This document shows positions 25,836 to 34,870 of a stretch of 64,000 nucleotides of DNA, piece after piece; the stretch's first letter is position 1, and each line of letters opens with the position of its first letter. The position numbers and the translations under genes were made by a program. The DNA comes from Kibdelosporangium banguiense (GTDB lineage Bacteria; Actinomycetota; Actinomycetes; Mycobacteriales; Pseudonocardiaceae): positions 6,647,203 through 6,711,202 of the forward strand of contig NZ_JAGINW010000001.1 of NCBI RefSeq assembly GCF_017876405.1. Direction: 5' to 3'. The notes beneath the pieces are model-generated. The model had not been told where the DNA came from, did no database searches, and saw nothing but the letters and a program-made list of their open reading frames with translations.

Positions 25836-27742
25836 CCGAGCTTGATGTCCACGAAGCACCAGCGCCAGGTTTCGCCGGGTTCGTAGCTGCGCATGACGGG
25901 GTGGCGGGTGTCGTGGAAGTGCTGGGTGGCGTGCTTGCCGACCGAGGAGTCACAGCAGGCGACGTTGCCGCATTTGAGGCACATTCGCAGGTGCACCCAG
26001 GTGAGGCCTTCTTCGAGGCAGGCCGCGCAACTGTCCTCGGCGGACGGGTCGACGGGGCGCCATTCGTGGGTGAGGTGTTTGCAGGAGCCGGCTGTGGCTT
26101 TGGGGGTGCTCAGTTCGCGGCCGGCTTCCGGGGGTTCTTCCTCGTCGCGGTCGAGCATGGATTCCTCGAAGTCGAGGTGCTCGAGGACGCGGCGCAGGAC
26201 GATGTCGTCGGCAGTGCCGTTGTCGCGGGCTTTGAGGCATTCCTCGCGTTCGATGGCCAGCAACTGGATGCGTAGGCGGCGGTAGGCGTCGCTGGGTGTC
26301 TCGGCCAGCGCGCTTTGCCGGCCGAGTTGCTCCCAGGCGGCGTCGGTCCGGTCACGCAGCCGGACGCGGATTCGTTCGACGACTTCGGCCGGGTCTTCGG
26401 GCTTGCGGATTTCGTCCAGTTTGTCCAGGGCGACGCGGCTCATGTCGTTGAGCACGGCGGCTTCCTGCAGGGCGTCCTCGGCCGGATCGGGGCCGGGCAG
26501 TTTGAGGCGGCGGATCAGCCGGGCCAGAGTCATGCCCTGGATGGCGAGTGTCCCGGCCACCACGACGAGCGCCGCGAGTACGAGGACAGCGCGTTGGGGA
26601 GTGTCGAGCGGCAGGATGAACGCGGCGGCGAGTGTGACCACACCGCGCATGCCTGCCCACGCGATCACGGCGGAGTAGCGCCACGGCCAGACGTGCGTCT
26701 TCTTGAGACCCAGGCGGACGACTAGACGCTTGTACAAGCCGATGCCGATCATCCACAGGACGCGTGTTACGATCGTCGCGCCGAGCACCGCCGTGCAGAT
26801 CCCGATCAGCATGCCCGCGGACAGGCCGGACGCGGAGACCTCCTCGATGATCCGCCGCACCTGCAGCCCGATCAGCAGGAAGACCAGGTTCTCCAGCACG
26901 AATTCCACGGTCTGCCAGTTGTGCCGGCTCGCCAGCCGGGTCGACCCGGACAGGATGCTCGGCGACTTGTGCCCGATGATGAGCCCCGCCGTCACGACGG
27001 CGAGCACACCCGACCCGTGCAGCTCCTCGGCGATGATGTACGCGGCGAACGGCACAGCCAGCGTCAACGCGGTGTCCGTGACGGTGTCGTTCAGCTTGGC
27101 CCGCACAAACGAGGTCACGAACCCGAGCAACGCCCCAGCGGCCACGCCGCCGACCGCGGCGACCAGGAAATCCCACCCGACCTGCCACAACGAGACCGTG
27201 CCGGCGATCGCGGTGATGGCCGTACGCAGAGCGACCAGCGCAGCCGCGTCATTGAACAGGCTCTCACCCTCCAGCAGCCGCACCAGTTTCCGCGGCATCG
27301 GCACCTGCCGGGCGACCGCGCTCGCCGCAACGGCGTCCGGCGGCGCGACCACAGCACCCAGCGCGATGCCTGCGGCGAGCGGAAGCCCGGGGATCACCGC
27401 CCACGCGACCAGCCCAACGCCGACAGCCGTGAACAACACGAGGCCGACCGACAGCAACGTGATCGGCCCACGCATCTTGCGGAAGTCGAGCAGCGAGGTC
27501 TGGATCGCCGTCGAGTACAGCAACGGCGGCAGCAACCCGACCAGCACAACCTCGGGATACAGGTGGAATTCGGGGACGCCCGGAACGTACGAGACCACAA
27601 TACCGACCGTGATCAGGCACAACGGCGCCGACCAGGCCAGGCGCCGGGCAACCACCGTGACGATGAGGACCGCCACGACCAGCGCCACTATCTCTGCCGC
27701 GATGTGCACGAACGAATCATCGCCTAGTCCCGTCCGATCCAC
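25832..27742 (-). CDS. CPA1 Na+/H+ antiporter with C-terminal UBP-type zinc finger
   Basis: A 636-residue protein. Residues about 10-415 contain 12 or so membrane segments with the CPA1 motif APPDAVAASAV and FNDAAALVAL, so it exchanges Na+ or K+ for H+. A cytosolic helical region follows. The last 80 residues are a ZnF-UBP domain: C-x2-C and His ligands in CAACLEEGL, CLKCGNVACCDSS and HATQHFHDTRHPV. That domain reads free C-termini of ubiquitin in eukaryotes; its bacterial role is unclear. GTG 27742 is the upstream limit; an internal GTG near codon 13 is possible. Confidence 0.88.
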   Translation of the reverse strand: MDRTGLGDDSFVHIAAEIVALVVAVLIVTVVARRLAWSAPLCLITVGIVVSYVPGVPEFHLYPEVVLVGLLPPLLYSTAIQTSLLDFRKMRGPITLLSVGLVLFTAVGVGLVAWAVIPGLPLAAGIALGAVVAPPDAVAASAVARQVPMPRKLVRLLEGESLFNDAAALVALRTAITAIAGTVSLWQVGWDFLVAAVGGVAAGALLGFVTSFVRAKLNDTVTDTALTLAVPFAAYIIAEELHGSGVLAVVTAGLIIGHKSPSILSGSTRLASRHNWQTVEFVLENLVFLLIGLQVRRIIEEVSASGLSAGMLIGICTAVLGATIVTRVLWMIGIGLYKRLVVRLGLKKTHVWPWRYSAVIAWAGMRGVVTLAAAFILPLDTPQRAVLVLAALVVVAGTLAIQGMTLARLIRRLKLPGPDPAEDALQEAAVLNDMSRVALDKLDEIRKPEDPAEVVERIRVRLRDRTDAAWEQLGRQSALAETPSDAYRRLRIQLLAIEREECLKARDNGTADDIVLRRVLEHLDFEESMLDRDEEEPPEAGRELSTPKATAGSCKHLTHEWRPVDPSAEDSCAACLEEGLTWVHLRMCLKCGNVACCDSSVGKHATQHFHDTRHPVMRSYEPGETWRWCFVDIKLG

Positions 27743-27758
27743 ATGCGACGCCCCCGGC

Positions 27759-27885
27759 TACGCCATCGGAGTGATCCCCGTGCGAACGGTCCTTTCGCAC
27801 GGGGATCGCCCTTGAAAACCCCTGCTCAACCGTCATCCCTTGTAGACTGGACCAGGGCCGCCCCCTGGGAGTGGCGGGGGCTGCC
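27759..27885 (+). repeat. Dispersed structured repeat, copy C
   Basis: A 127-bp third copy of the 7618-7745 repeat, 20 kb away in the spacer between the antiporter and the broken Nramp gene. Its first hairpin is a perfect 14-bp stem (GATCCCCGTGCGAA at 27773-27786, complement at 27794-27807); the second keeps GCCCCC/GGGGGC. Similarity stops sharply after 27885. Confidence 0.75.
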
Positions 27886-28469
27886 CTCTTTGGCCGGCAA
27901 GGTTGCGTCAAAGTCGGTTTGTGCTGGTGGAGATGGGGATTGTCTTTCGTCTGGAGGGGCGCTCAGAACTTGATCAGGGCTGTGCCGGTGATGAATTCGT
28001 AGACGAAGTTGATGAAGAAGAAGCCGAAGAAGAGGACGTTGAGGATGAGGATGGCGTAGTGCCAGGCTCTGGGGCGGGCTGCTTTGGGCAGGCGGCTGTT
28101 GAGGTACATCAGGGCGAAGGGGAACATCAGCGCGCCCAGGTTTGACATGTTCGCCGAGATCTGGACCAGTTCGACCGGGAGTGCGAGGTGGATCGCCAGG
28201 GCGATGACGGCCAGCACGAGCAGCATGAACGGGTAGTAGAAGCGGCGTGGGTCGCCTTCGATCAGTCTGCGTAGCCTTGGTGAGATCGCGTGTGCCGCGT
28301 CGGTGAAGTTGCGCACGAGGGCCTCGAAGATGCCGAGCTGGGTGGAGAACAGGATCAGTACGCCGACTATGAGCATCAGGTAGAACATGAACGAGCCGTA
28401 TTGTGCGCCAAGGGTTTCGGCGGTGTAGGTGTGAATCGCCCCGGGTTTGGTAGAGACTCGTTACTGGGG

Positions 28470-29324
28470 TCAGGCAACCAGACTGGTCAGGTCGCCTAGC
28501 TCGTACAGGGTCTCAAACTCGGTCGGTGGCCGATAGCCACAGGCTTCATGAAGCCGTTGATCGTTGTACCACTCCACCCACGCGGCGGTAGCGATCTCGA
28601 CCTCGTTCTTATTGTGCCACGGTCCTTGCGGTTTGATCAACTCTGTTTTGTAGAGACCGATGGTGGATTCCGCGAGCGCATTGTCGTACGCGTCACCGAC
28701 CGTGCCGATGGACGCGTTGATACCCGAGTCGACGAGATGCTGGGTGAACCGAAAGGACGTATATTGACTCCCGGCATCGGAATGGTGAATCAGTTTGTCT
28801 TCACCGTCCACCCGGCGATAGTCGCGGTGCGACAGTCCTCTGTCGATGGCGTCGAGGACCAGGTCGGTTTCCTTGGACGTGCTCGCCCGCCAGCCGACGA
28901 TTTTTCGGGAGAAGACGTCGATGGCGAACGCGACGTAGACGGTGCCCGCCCAGGTGGCGACGTAGGTGAAGTCCGCCACCCACAACCGGTTCGGCGCACC
29001 AGCCGCGAACTGCCGGTTCACCAGATCCGCGGCCCGCACACCGCCGGGGTCCTGGATCGTGGTGCGTACCGTCTTGCCGCGCACCGCGCCGGCCAAGCCG
29101 AGTCGGCGCATCAGCCGCTCGACCCGGCCGCGCCCGACCTCGACACCTTCCCGTGTAAGTTGGCGCCAGATTTTCCGGGCGCCATACACCTGATAGTTCT
29201 CGTCATACGCGCGCCTGATTTCCTTCATGAGTTCCTCGTCCCGGAACGCGCGTCGTGATGTCGGTCGCGACCGGGCGGCATAGTAGGTGGACGGAGCGAT
29301 CTTGATACCGAATTCGGTCAGCAC
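28470..29324 (-). CDS. IS3-family transposase OrfB (DDE integrase domain)
   Basis: 284 residues from the GTG used here. The HTH_21 region (KEIRRAYDENYQVYGARKIWRQL) is followed by the integrase core with Asp in WVADFTYV, Asp in HHSDAGSQY and Glu in NALAESTIG, the DDE triad. The same frame stays open upstream to overlap the end of orfA (EGARPSTATLVAF), so the active enzyme is expected to be an OrfAB fusion made by -1 frameshifting, as known for IS3 elements. All catalytic residues are intact. Confidence 0.9.
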   Translation of the reverse strand: MLTEFGIKIAPSTYYAARSRPTSRRAFRDEELMKEIRRAYDENYQVYGARKIWRQLTREGVEVGRGRVERLMRRLGLAGAVRGKTVRTTIQDPGGVRAADLVNRQFAAGAPNRLWVADFTYVATWAGTVYVAFAIDVFSRKIVGWRASTSKETDLVLDAIDRGLSHRDYRRVDGEDKLIHHSDAGSQYTSFRFTQHLVDSGINASIGTVGDAYDNALAESTIGLYKTELIKPQGPWHNKNEVEIATAAWVEWYNDQRLHEACGYRPPTEFETLYELGDLTSLVA

Positions 29325-29374
29325 GGCACAGATCGGCTCGACTCCGAACCGGTCCTTGAATTCCGTGATGAACG

Positions 29375-29695
29375 CTACGAGCGTGGCGGTCGAGGGTCGA
29401 GCTCCCTCGCGAAGAAAGCCGACGCCGCCTTCAAAATATCGTTCGCCCGACGCAACTCAGCAACTTCCCGCCGCAACCGCGTCAACTCGGCCGACTCCTC
29501 ACTCGACGTCCCCGACCGCGCCCCAGCATCGACCTCGGCCTGACGCACCCATTTACGCAGCGTCTCGCCCGACACGCCCACCTTCGCCGCCACCGAGCAG
29601 ATCGTCTCCCACTCCGAGGAGTAGTGCTCTACCTGCTCAAACACCAACCCAACAGCACGCTCACGAAACTCACGTGAGTACCTCTTCCCAGCCAT
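29375..29695 (-). CDS. IS3-family transposase OrfA (helix-turn-helix)
   Basis: 106 residues. The N-terminal helix-turn-helix (KRYSREFRERAVGLVFE, then SVAAKVGVSGETLRKWVRQ) binds the element ends. A leucine-zipper-like helix (ELTRLRREVAELRRANDILKAA) mediates multimerisation, and ASAFFARELD is the typical region just before the frameshift. ATG 29695 is chosen as the family start; five further upstream codons are open. The gene ends inside the orfB frame. Confidence 0.9.
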   Translation of the reverse strand: MAGKRYSREFRERAVGLVFEQVEHYSSEWETICSVAAKVGVSGETLRKWVRQAEVDAGARSGTSSEESAELTRLRREVAELRRANDILKAASAFFARELDPRPPRS

Positions 29696-30881
29696 GATCC
29701 ACATCCTCACTCAACGAGTGAGCCTCCATCAAACCCGGGGCGGTTCAGTGGGCACGTTGGCGGCTGTCGGTGTCTTGCCTGTTGTGGCCACGAGGTGGGA
29801 CATCAGGATTGTGGGCAACAGCATGCCGATCATGGCTCCGGCGAAGAAGACGCCCCACATGTCTATCCGCAGCAGCCTGTACCAGCGCTTCCACAGGGTT
29901 GTGTTCTCGGCTGTGTCGAGGAATGTCACTCCGACGGCTTTGATCTCGGTGCGTTCGCCGCGCATTCCGGAGATGAAGCCGACTCGGTGGCCCATTCCGT
30001 AGCCTTTGTCGCGGTAGTGGTTCATCGCGTACCAGTTCAGGCCGGACGCCAGTGCGGTGAACCCGGCCAGTGCTCCCAGTTGGGTCGCGGTGATGCCGGC
30101 CGGGGGCGCCGCGGGGGTCAGCAGGCCGCTGATGCCGTCCCACCAGACTGATCCGGGGACGACCGCGATGGTCACGACGAACAGGATGAGCAGCAGCACG
30201 CCGATCATGAACCAGTTCGCCAGTTCCAGTGTCCGCGACACCTTGCGGGCCATCGCGGTGATCGCGAAGACCACCAGCAGCAGCCCGATTCCCAGCAGCC
30301 GTACGTACTCCAGCTCGTCGGCGCTGTGCACCCGGCCGGCGATCAGGGCGAACAGGCCCTGGCCTGCGCCCGCGGCCCAGCCGCCGAAGATGAAGGCGAA
30401 GTAGAACACCAGCAGCGACACCGGGATCCAGACTTTCCAACCCGGTGGCACGCGGCCGAACCCGACGATCGGCACCTCGCCGGTCGCCACGACGTACCGC
30501 GCGATCTCGATGTTGTAGAGGGTCTGCAGCACCGCGGAGACGGTGATCACCCAGCCGATGCCGACAAAGCCGAACGAGCCGACCGCCTGCGGGCCCAGCA
30601 GCCATTCGCCGCTGCCGATCGAGATGCCCAGCGCGATCAGGCTGGGGCCGATGACGAACTGGATGACCTGCAGCGGACCGAGCCTGCCGACCTTGAAGAC
30701 CTCTTCGGGCCGCGGGAGATCCGCCACCTCCAGCGGCGGGCGGCTCACTCCGAGCGGATAGGAGTCCTGGGTCCTGGGATCGATACCGGCCATGAGCACC
30801 TCCTGACCGAAATGGGATATCCGATCAGTAAGCGCCCACAGCGGTGAAAGGTCAACCCGTCAGGGCGTCAGTGCGTTGGGA

Positions 30882-31286
30882 TCAGGCCGCTCTGGGCAGC
30901 AATGCCCAGACCCTTTTGCCGTCCTGAATGGATTCCACACCCCAGTCCTCGGCGATCGCGCTGACCAGGGCGAGGCCCCGGCCATGTCTCAGTGGCGTGG
31001 GCTGGCGGCGCAGGCGGAGGTCGGCGGTGTTGCCGTCGCTGACTTCCACCAGGACACCCACGTCGGTGATCGTGACTTCGGCGTCGATCGGGGTATCGGT
31101 GTGACAGTAGGAGTTGGTGACGAGTTCGGTCAGGACCAGGAGCACGTCGTTGAGCTCGGGTTGCTTCAACCGTGAGGTCAGTGCAGCGCTGACCTCACGA
31201 CGCAGTTCGGCCGGCAGGGGCCGGTCGATCAGGGCGTGCTTCCAGCCAGGCACGGTTTTCCTGTCGTAGAAGGACGCACTGGTCAT
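30882..31286 (-). CDS. Anti-sigma-factor-like ATP-binding protein (HATPase_c_2)
   Basis: About 134 residues from ATG 31286; ten more codons are open to 31313. It is a stand-alone GHKL ATPase domain like RsbW/SpoIIAB and the many actinomycete anti-sigma kinases. The N box is in LTELVTNSYCHT, the G1 motif in VEVSDGN and the G2 motif in RHGRGLALVSAIAEDWG. It may phosphorylate an anti-sigma antagonist or bind a sigma factor, but neither partner is adjacent. It is divergent from the GT-C-like membrane protein. Confidence 0.82.
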   Translation of the reverse strand: MTSASFYDRKTVPGWKHALIDRPLPAELRREVSAALTSRLKQPELNDVLLVLTELVTNSYCHTDTPIDAEVTITDVGVLVEVSDGNTADLRLRRQPTPLRHGRGLALVSAIAEDWGVESIQDGKRVWALLPRAA

Positions 31287-31490
31287 ACGAGCGGGGATAC
31301 CCAGCCGGTTCACAGATTATTCCCAGCATCGGCCAATAGCATCCCGGCCTGGGCGAACGAAGATCGACAGCGGGCTTGGGGTGGGACGGGGTTAGAATGC
31401 CGTTCTCCTCCAGCAAGGGACTCCTGCAGCGGTCCCGGCTGTCAACGGTGCCGGCCACATCATCCCCGACCTGGACTAGGACCTCGCACA

Positions 31491-33023
31491 ATGCCGTTGA
31501 GCAGCGCCATGACCGTTCCCGACGACCTCGAAGTGGTCGAACCCGCCCGTGAACCGCGGCGCTGGGTGCTGCCGGCCATCGTCATGGTCCTGTCGGCCGG
31601 TGTGTTCGCGGTTGTGCGGCCGCACCTGATCGACGACACCTTCATCACCCTGTCCTACGCCCGTAACCTGGCTTTTTCCGGGCACTGGGGCCTGATCGAA
31701 CTGGGCACGTCGAACACGGCGACCTCGCCGTTGAACGTTCTGCTGCTCGCCGCGATCACATTCGTCGTACGCGATGCCGTGCTGGCCGCGGGGATTCTGT
31801 ATGTCCTGTGCCAGGCAGGGATCGCTCTCGCGCTGCGCCGGGTGGGCGAGCGGGCTGGGCTGCCGTCGTGGTTCTCGCCGCTCGCTGTGGTGTTGCTGGC
31901 AGTCAACCCGTTGCTGATCTCGTCGATCGGTCTGGAAGTCCAGTTGGGCGCGGCTGGTCTCGCGTGGTTGCTCGTAGCCGCGACCGAACGGCGGCCGGTG
32001 CTGTTCGGGGTGATCACCGGGTTACTGACGCTGGTCCGGGTCGATCTGGTGCTTGTCGCGACTGTGGTTTTGTTGCTGCGTAAGCGGTTCTGGGTGGATA
32101 TCTGGAAGTCGGCGGCGGCTGCGCTGGCGGTCGCGGTGCCCTGGTTCGCCTTCAGCTGGATCGCCCTGGGATCGGCCGTCGCGGACACACTGATCATCAA
32201 GACGCTGCAGAGGTCCTGGGGTCCATGGAACTTCAAGAACGGGCCGGTGCTGTACGAAGGCGCTTTCTTATGGGCGACAAGGCTTTCGTTCCTTCCCGCG
32301 GTGCTCGGCGCGGCGGCCTTCACCGGTTTGCTGATCATGCTGGTGCGTCGCGTCCGGACGCCGGCCCTGATGCCGTTCGTCGCGCTGGTTCCGGCGTCGA
32401 TCGTGCACTATCTCGCGTATTCCCGTCTGCATGTGCCGCCGTACCACTGGTACTACGGGCCCAGCATCGTTGCCGCGACGATCTTTCTCGCCGCTGCTGT
32501 GGCAGCTGTCGCCGGCGACGCGCCCGTTTTCGTGCGTCGGGCCGGTGGAATTCCGGCTGTGCTTGTCGCAGGAGTACTGGTCGTGCTTAGTGTGGGGAAC
32601 TACGCGGCGGCCGGGTTGCCGCGCCAGTACGCGCCGATCACGTCCAACCATGCCAGCAGCGCCCAGTACGCGCAGATCGGTACGGAACTCGGCCGTCTCG
32701 TCGGCACCAGCACAGTCCGCAGTGCTGGTGAGATCGGTGTTCTCGCTTACAGTTGCGGGTGCTCGATTGTCGACCTCTTCGCCGACCGTGGCGCGATCGG
32801 GCCCGCGATCGCCGCGCGCAAGAGCCAGACCGGCCTGCTCGGCCGGAAGCTGATCGACCTGAACTTCCACTTCTTCGACTACGGCGTGCCCCAGGTCCGG
32901 CCCGAATACGCGTTGACCGAGATCCGGCCCGACGCGCCCGCTCCGCCGGACGTGATCGCCCAGTGGCCGATCACCTCGCCCTGGAGCGGCCCGCAGACCC
33001 TCTACCTGACACGCGCGGACTGA
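31491..33023 (+). CDS. Polytopic membrane protein, GT-C glycosyltransferase-like
   Basis: About 510 residues from ATG 31491 (or 504 from ATG 31509), with roughly ten membrane segments and a C-terminal extracytoplasmic domain of about 130 residues. An acidic DD pair sits just after the first membrane helix (HLIDDTFITLSYARNLA), the usual place for the catalytic Asp motif of GT-C enzymes using polyprenyl-phosphate sugars. This supports a cell-envelope mannosyl/arabinosyl-type transferase, but I cannot name the substrate. A TAGAAT hexamer at 31393-31398 could be its -10 element. No cell-wall gene is adjacent. Confidence 0.6.
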   Translation: MPLSSAMTVPDDLEVVEPAREPRRWVLPAIVMVLSAGVFAVVRPHLIDDTFITLSYARNLAFSGHWGLIELGTSNTATSPLNVLLLAAITFVVRDAVLAAGILYVLCQAGIALALRRVGERAGLPSWFSPLAVVLLAVNPLLISSIGLEVQLGAAGLAWLLVAATERRPVLFGVITGLLTLVRVDLVLVATVVLLLRKRFWVDIWKSAAAALAVAVPWFAFSWIALGSAVADTLIIKTLQRSWGPWNFKNGPVLYEGAFLWATRLSFLPAVLGAAAFTGLLIMLVRRVRTPALMPFVALVPASIVHYLAYSRLHVPPYHWYYGPSIVAATIFLAAAVAAVAGDAPVFVRRAGGIPAVLVAGVLVVLSVGNYAAAGLPRQYAPITSNHASSAQYAQIGTELGRLVGTSTVRSAGEIGVLAYSCGCSIVDLFADRGAIGPAIAARKSQTGLLGRKLIDLNFHFFDYGVPQVRPEYALTEIRPDAPAPPDVIAQWPITSPWSGPQTLYLTRAD

Positions 33024-33200
33024 AAACGTCCCACCCGGTGCTTCATGTCGGCCAGACGGGCCACCGCGTCGGCCAGTCATGCCAGCCAACATAAGGAGGC
33101 GGAGCGCGCGGGCACCGGACCCCGGATGGTGATTGGCGGCGAGTGGCGGGGTTGGGCGATGCGCGGTTGTCACATCGCCGATGAGCGGTCCAACTGCCGC

Positions 33201-33434
33201 TCAACTTCCGGTTTTGACAGTCGAACGCATCGCGCGCCACCCGATTGCACCGATGATCGTGCCGAGCACGAACGAAACAATCGTGAGCACGGCGTGCACG
33301 ATGAAGTAGCCGGTGGGGGAGCCGTCGGGGGCCCAGGCCCGGTCGGAGTCCCAGAGGTTCTTGGCGAACGTGATCCAGATGACCCAGGACCAGACACCGA
33401 AGCCGGTCAGGAAGAGCGCGGTACGACGTGACAT
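33201..33434 (-). CDS. SCO4848-like small membrane protein
   Basis: 77 residues with two membrane helices (ALFLTGFGVWSWVIWITF and YFIVHAVLTIVSFVLGTIIG). The FGVWSWVIWITFAKNLW segment and the GSPTGYFIVH middle match the SCO4848 family, which is conserved across actinobacteria and of unknown function. The length is typical. It ends near a spacer of about 180 bp after the GT-C-like gene in which I see nothing distinct. Confidence 0.8.
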   Translation of the reverse strand: MSRRTALFLTGFGVWSWVIWITFAKNLWDSDRAWAPDGSPTGYFIVHAVLTIVSFVLGTIIGAIGWRAMRSTVKTGS

Positions 33435-33493
33435 GCCCGCATTCTGTCAGGGGGCCGTGTTTACACTGGTGACCCAGCACGTTGGGGGCACAA

Positions 33494-33841
33494 GTGGCAG
33501 TGGGCAGTGAGCAGTTCCACCGGTTCGTCGGCACGCTCGCCGAGGTCGAGCGGTCCGACAGCGGCCGGTTCATGTCCTTCAGCGTGCGTGGCAAACGGTT
33601 CGGCTACTACTGGCCGCGGACCCAGACCGTCGGCCTGAAGCAGACGCTGTCCGAACAGCGGGCACTCGTGGCCGAACGGCCGGAGGTGTTCGAGGAGCAG
33701 TTCACCGCGGGCGGCTTCGGCTGGGTGGTGGTCTACCTGGCCGGAATCGACGCCGACGAGCTCGCCGAACTGGTCTACGAGGCCTGGCGGCTCAGCGCCC
33801 CGGAGGAGCTGGTCGCGGCGGTCCCGTTCAAGCCGAGGTGA
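33494..33841 (+). CDS. MmcQ/YjbR-like protein
   Basis: About 115 residues. The alternating basic/aromatic pattern (SVRGKRFGYYWPRTQTVGLKQT) and the C-terminal helix ELAELVYEAWRLSAPEEL fit the MmcQ/YjbR (CyaY-like fold) family, which is often called DNA-binding without direct proof. GTG 33494 is chosen because a GGGGG stretch lies six bases upstream; TTG 33482 would overlap that site. It converges on the ribose-type transport operon. Confidence 0.7.
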   Translation: MAVGSEQFHRFVGTLAEVERSDSGRFMSFSVRGKRFGYYWPRTQTVGLKQTLSEQRALVAERPEVFEEQFTAGGFGWVVVYLAGIDADELAELVYEAWRLSAPEELVAAVPFKPR

Positions 33842-33870
33842 CGCTGCCCACCCCACCCCGGCCCGGGATC

Positions 33871-34857
33871 TCAGCCGGCGCGGGCGGCGCGGCGGGTCTG
33901 GAACTGGTCGAACAGGACGGCCACCAGGATCAGCAGGCCGATGATGATCTGCAGATAGAACGAGTTCACCGCCAGCAGGTTGCCGCCGTTGTTCAGGGTG
34001 GCGACGATCAGCGCACCGACGGCCGCACCCATGGCGGTGCCTTTGGCGCCGAACAGGCTGGCCCCGCCGATCACGCAGGCCGCGATGGCGTTCAGTTCGT
34101 ATCCCGTACCGGCGGTAGGGATACCCGCGTTCAACCGTGACGCGAACAGCACACCGCCGACCGCTGCGAGCAGCCCCGCGATCGCGTAAACGGCAAGCAA
34201 CACCCGGGTCACCGGCACACCGGACAGGCGCGCGGACTCAGGATTGGAGCCGATGGCGTACAGATAGCGGCCGAAGACAGTGCGGCGCAAGACGAAAGCG
34301 CCCACAGCGACGACAACTATCAACAGCCACAACAGGTTCGGCAGACCGAGCAGTGTCCCGTTGGCGATCTCACCGAACGCGTTGGGCAACGGCTGGACAG
34401 TGGCCGCGTCGGTCAGCACCAGCACCACCCCTCGGGCGATGCCGAGCATGCCAAGGGTGACGATGAACGGCGGTAGCTTGGCGTAGGCCACCAGCCAGCC
34501 GTTGACCAGCCCGACCACGACTCCGCTCAGCAGCCCGACCAGGATCGCCAGCGGAATGTTCATGCCGTGGAACAGCAACTCGGCGGTCAGGCAACCGGAC
34601 AGGCCGAGCATCGACCCGACCGAGAGGTCGATACCGGCGGTGATGATCACCATCAGCTGGCCGACCGCGATGATCCCGAAGATGGCGACCTGACGGGCCA
34701 GGTTCGCCAGATTGTCGCCGGTCAGGAACTGCTGGGACGCCAAGGTCATCGCACCGGCCAGAACGAGCAGCACCACGATGCCACCCGCGTCCCGGCCGAA
34801 GACATTGCCGAAGGTGAGGATGCGCTCTTCGGGCTCAGCTTTCGCTGTTTCAGTCAT
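33871..34857 (-). CDS. rbsC: Ribose-type ABC transporter permease
   Basis: A 328-residue membrane protein with about ten hydrophobic segments. The family signature GIDLSVGSMLGLSG is intact and AIGSNPESARLSGV is the cytosolic coupling loop that docks on the ATPase. The length equals RbsC and relatives. It is the last gene of a three-gene operon (binding protein, double ATPase, permease), starting 13 bp after the ATPase stop. The substrate is a pentose or hexose; ribose is the family default and is not proven here. Confidence 0.9.
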   Translation of the reverse strand: MTETAKAEPEERILTFGNVFGRDAGGIVVLLVLAGAMTLASQQFLTGDNLANLARQVAIFGIIAVGQLMVIITAGIDLSVGSMLGLSGCLTAELLFHGMNIPLAILVGLLSGVVVGLVNGWLVAYAKLPPFIVTLGMLGIARGVVLVLTDAATVQPLPNAFGEIANGTLLGLPNLLWLLIVVVAVGAFVLRRTVFGRYLYAIGSNPESARLSGVPVTRVLLAVYAIAGLLAAVGGVLFASRLNAGIPTAGTGYELNAIAACVIGGASLFGAKGTAMGAAVGALIVATLNNGGNLLAVNSFYLQIIIGLLILVAVLFDQFQTRRAARAG

Positions 34858-34870
34858 ATCCGGTTCTCTC

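Larger units (their letters stand above)
28432..29747 (-). mobile_element. IS3-family insertion sequence
   Basis: A 1316-bp element with imperfect inverted ends starting TGAA(T/C)CGCCCCGGGTTTG, and a 3-bp direct repeat GTG at 28429-28431 and 29748-29750. It carries orfA and orfB in the usual -1 arrangement. The intact duplication and open frames suggest a recent insertion. Confidence 0.9.
27963..30793 (-). pseudogene. Nramp-like divalent metal transporter gene split by an IS3 element
   Basis: The N-terminal part (30793 down to 29748) encodes about nine membrane segments and the family segment GPSLIALGISIGSGEWLLGP. The C-terminal part (28431 down to 27963) resumes with TYTAETLGAQYGSF and ends TALIKF. 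Removing the IS and one GTG/CAC duplicate joins ANVP to TYTAE in frame, giving 503 residues. ATG 30793 has AGGAGG five bases upstream. GSGEW in place of the metal-binding DPGN marks an atypical Nramp branch, so the ion is uncertain. The gene should be inactive in this strain. Confidence 0.88.

Noticed and set aside
27800..27850. A promoter in the dispersed repeat (TTGAAA and TAGACT)
   Set aside because: The two boxes are about 25 bp apart, too far for a normal sigma-70 promoter, and the intervening sequence is not conserved among the three copies.
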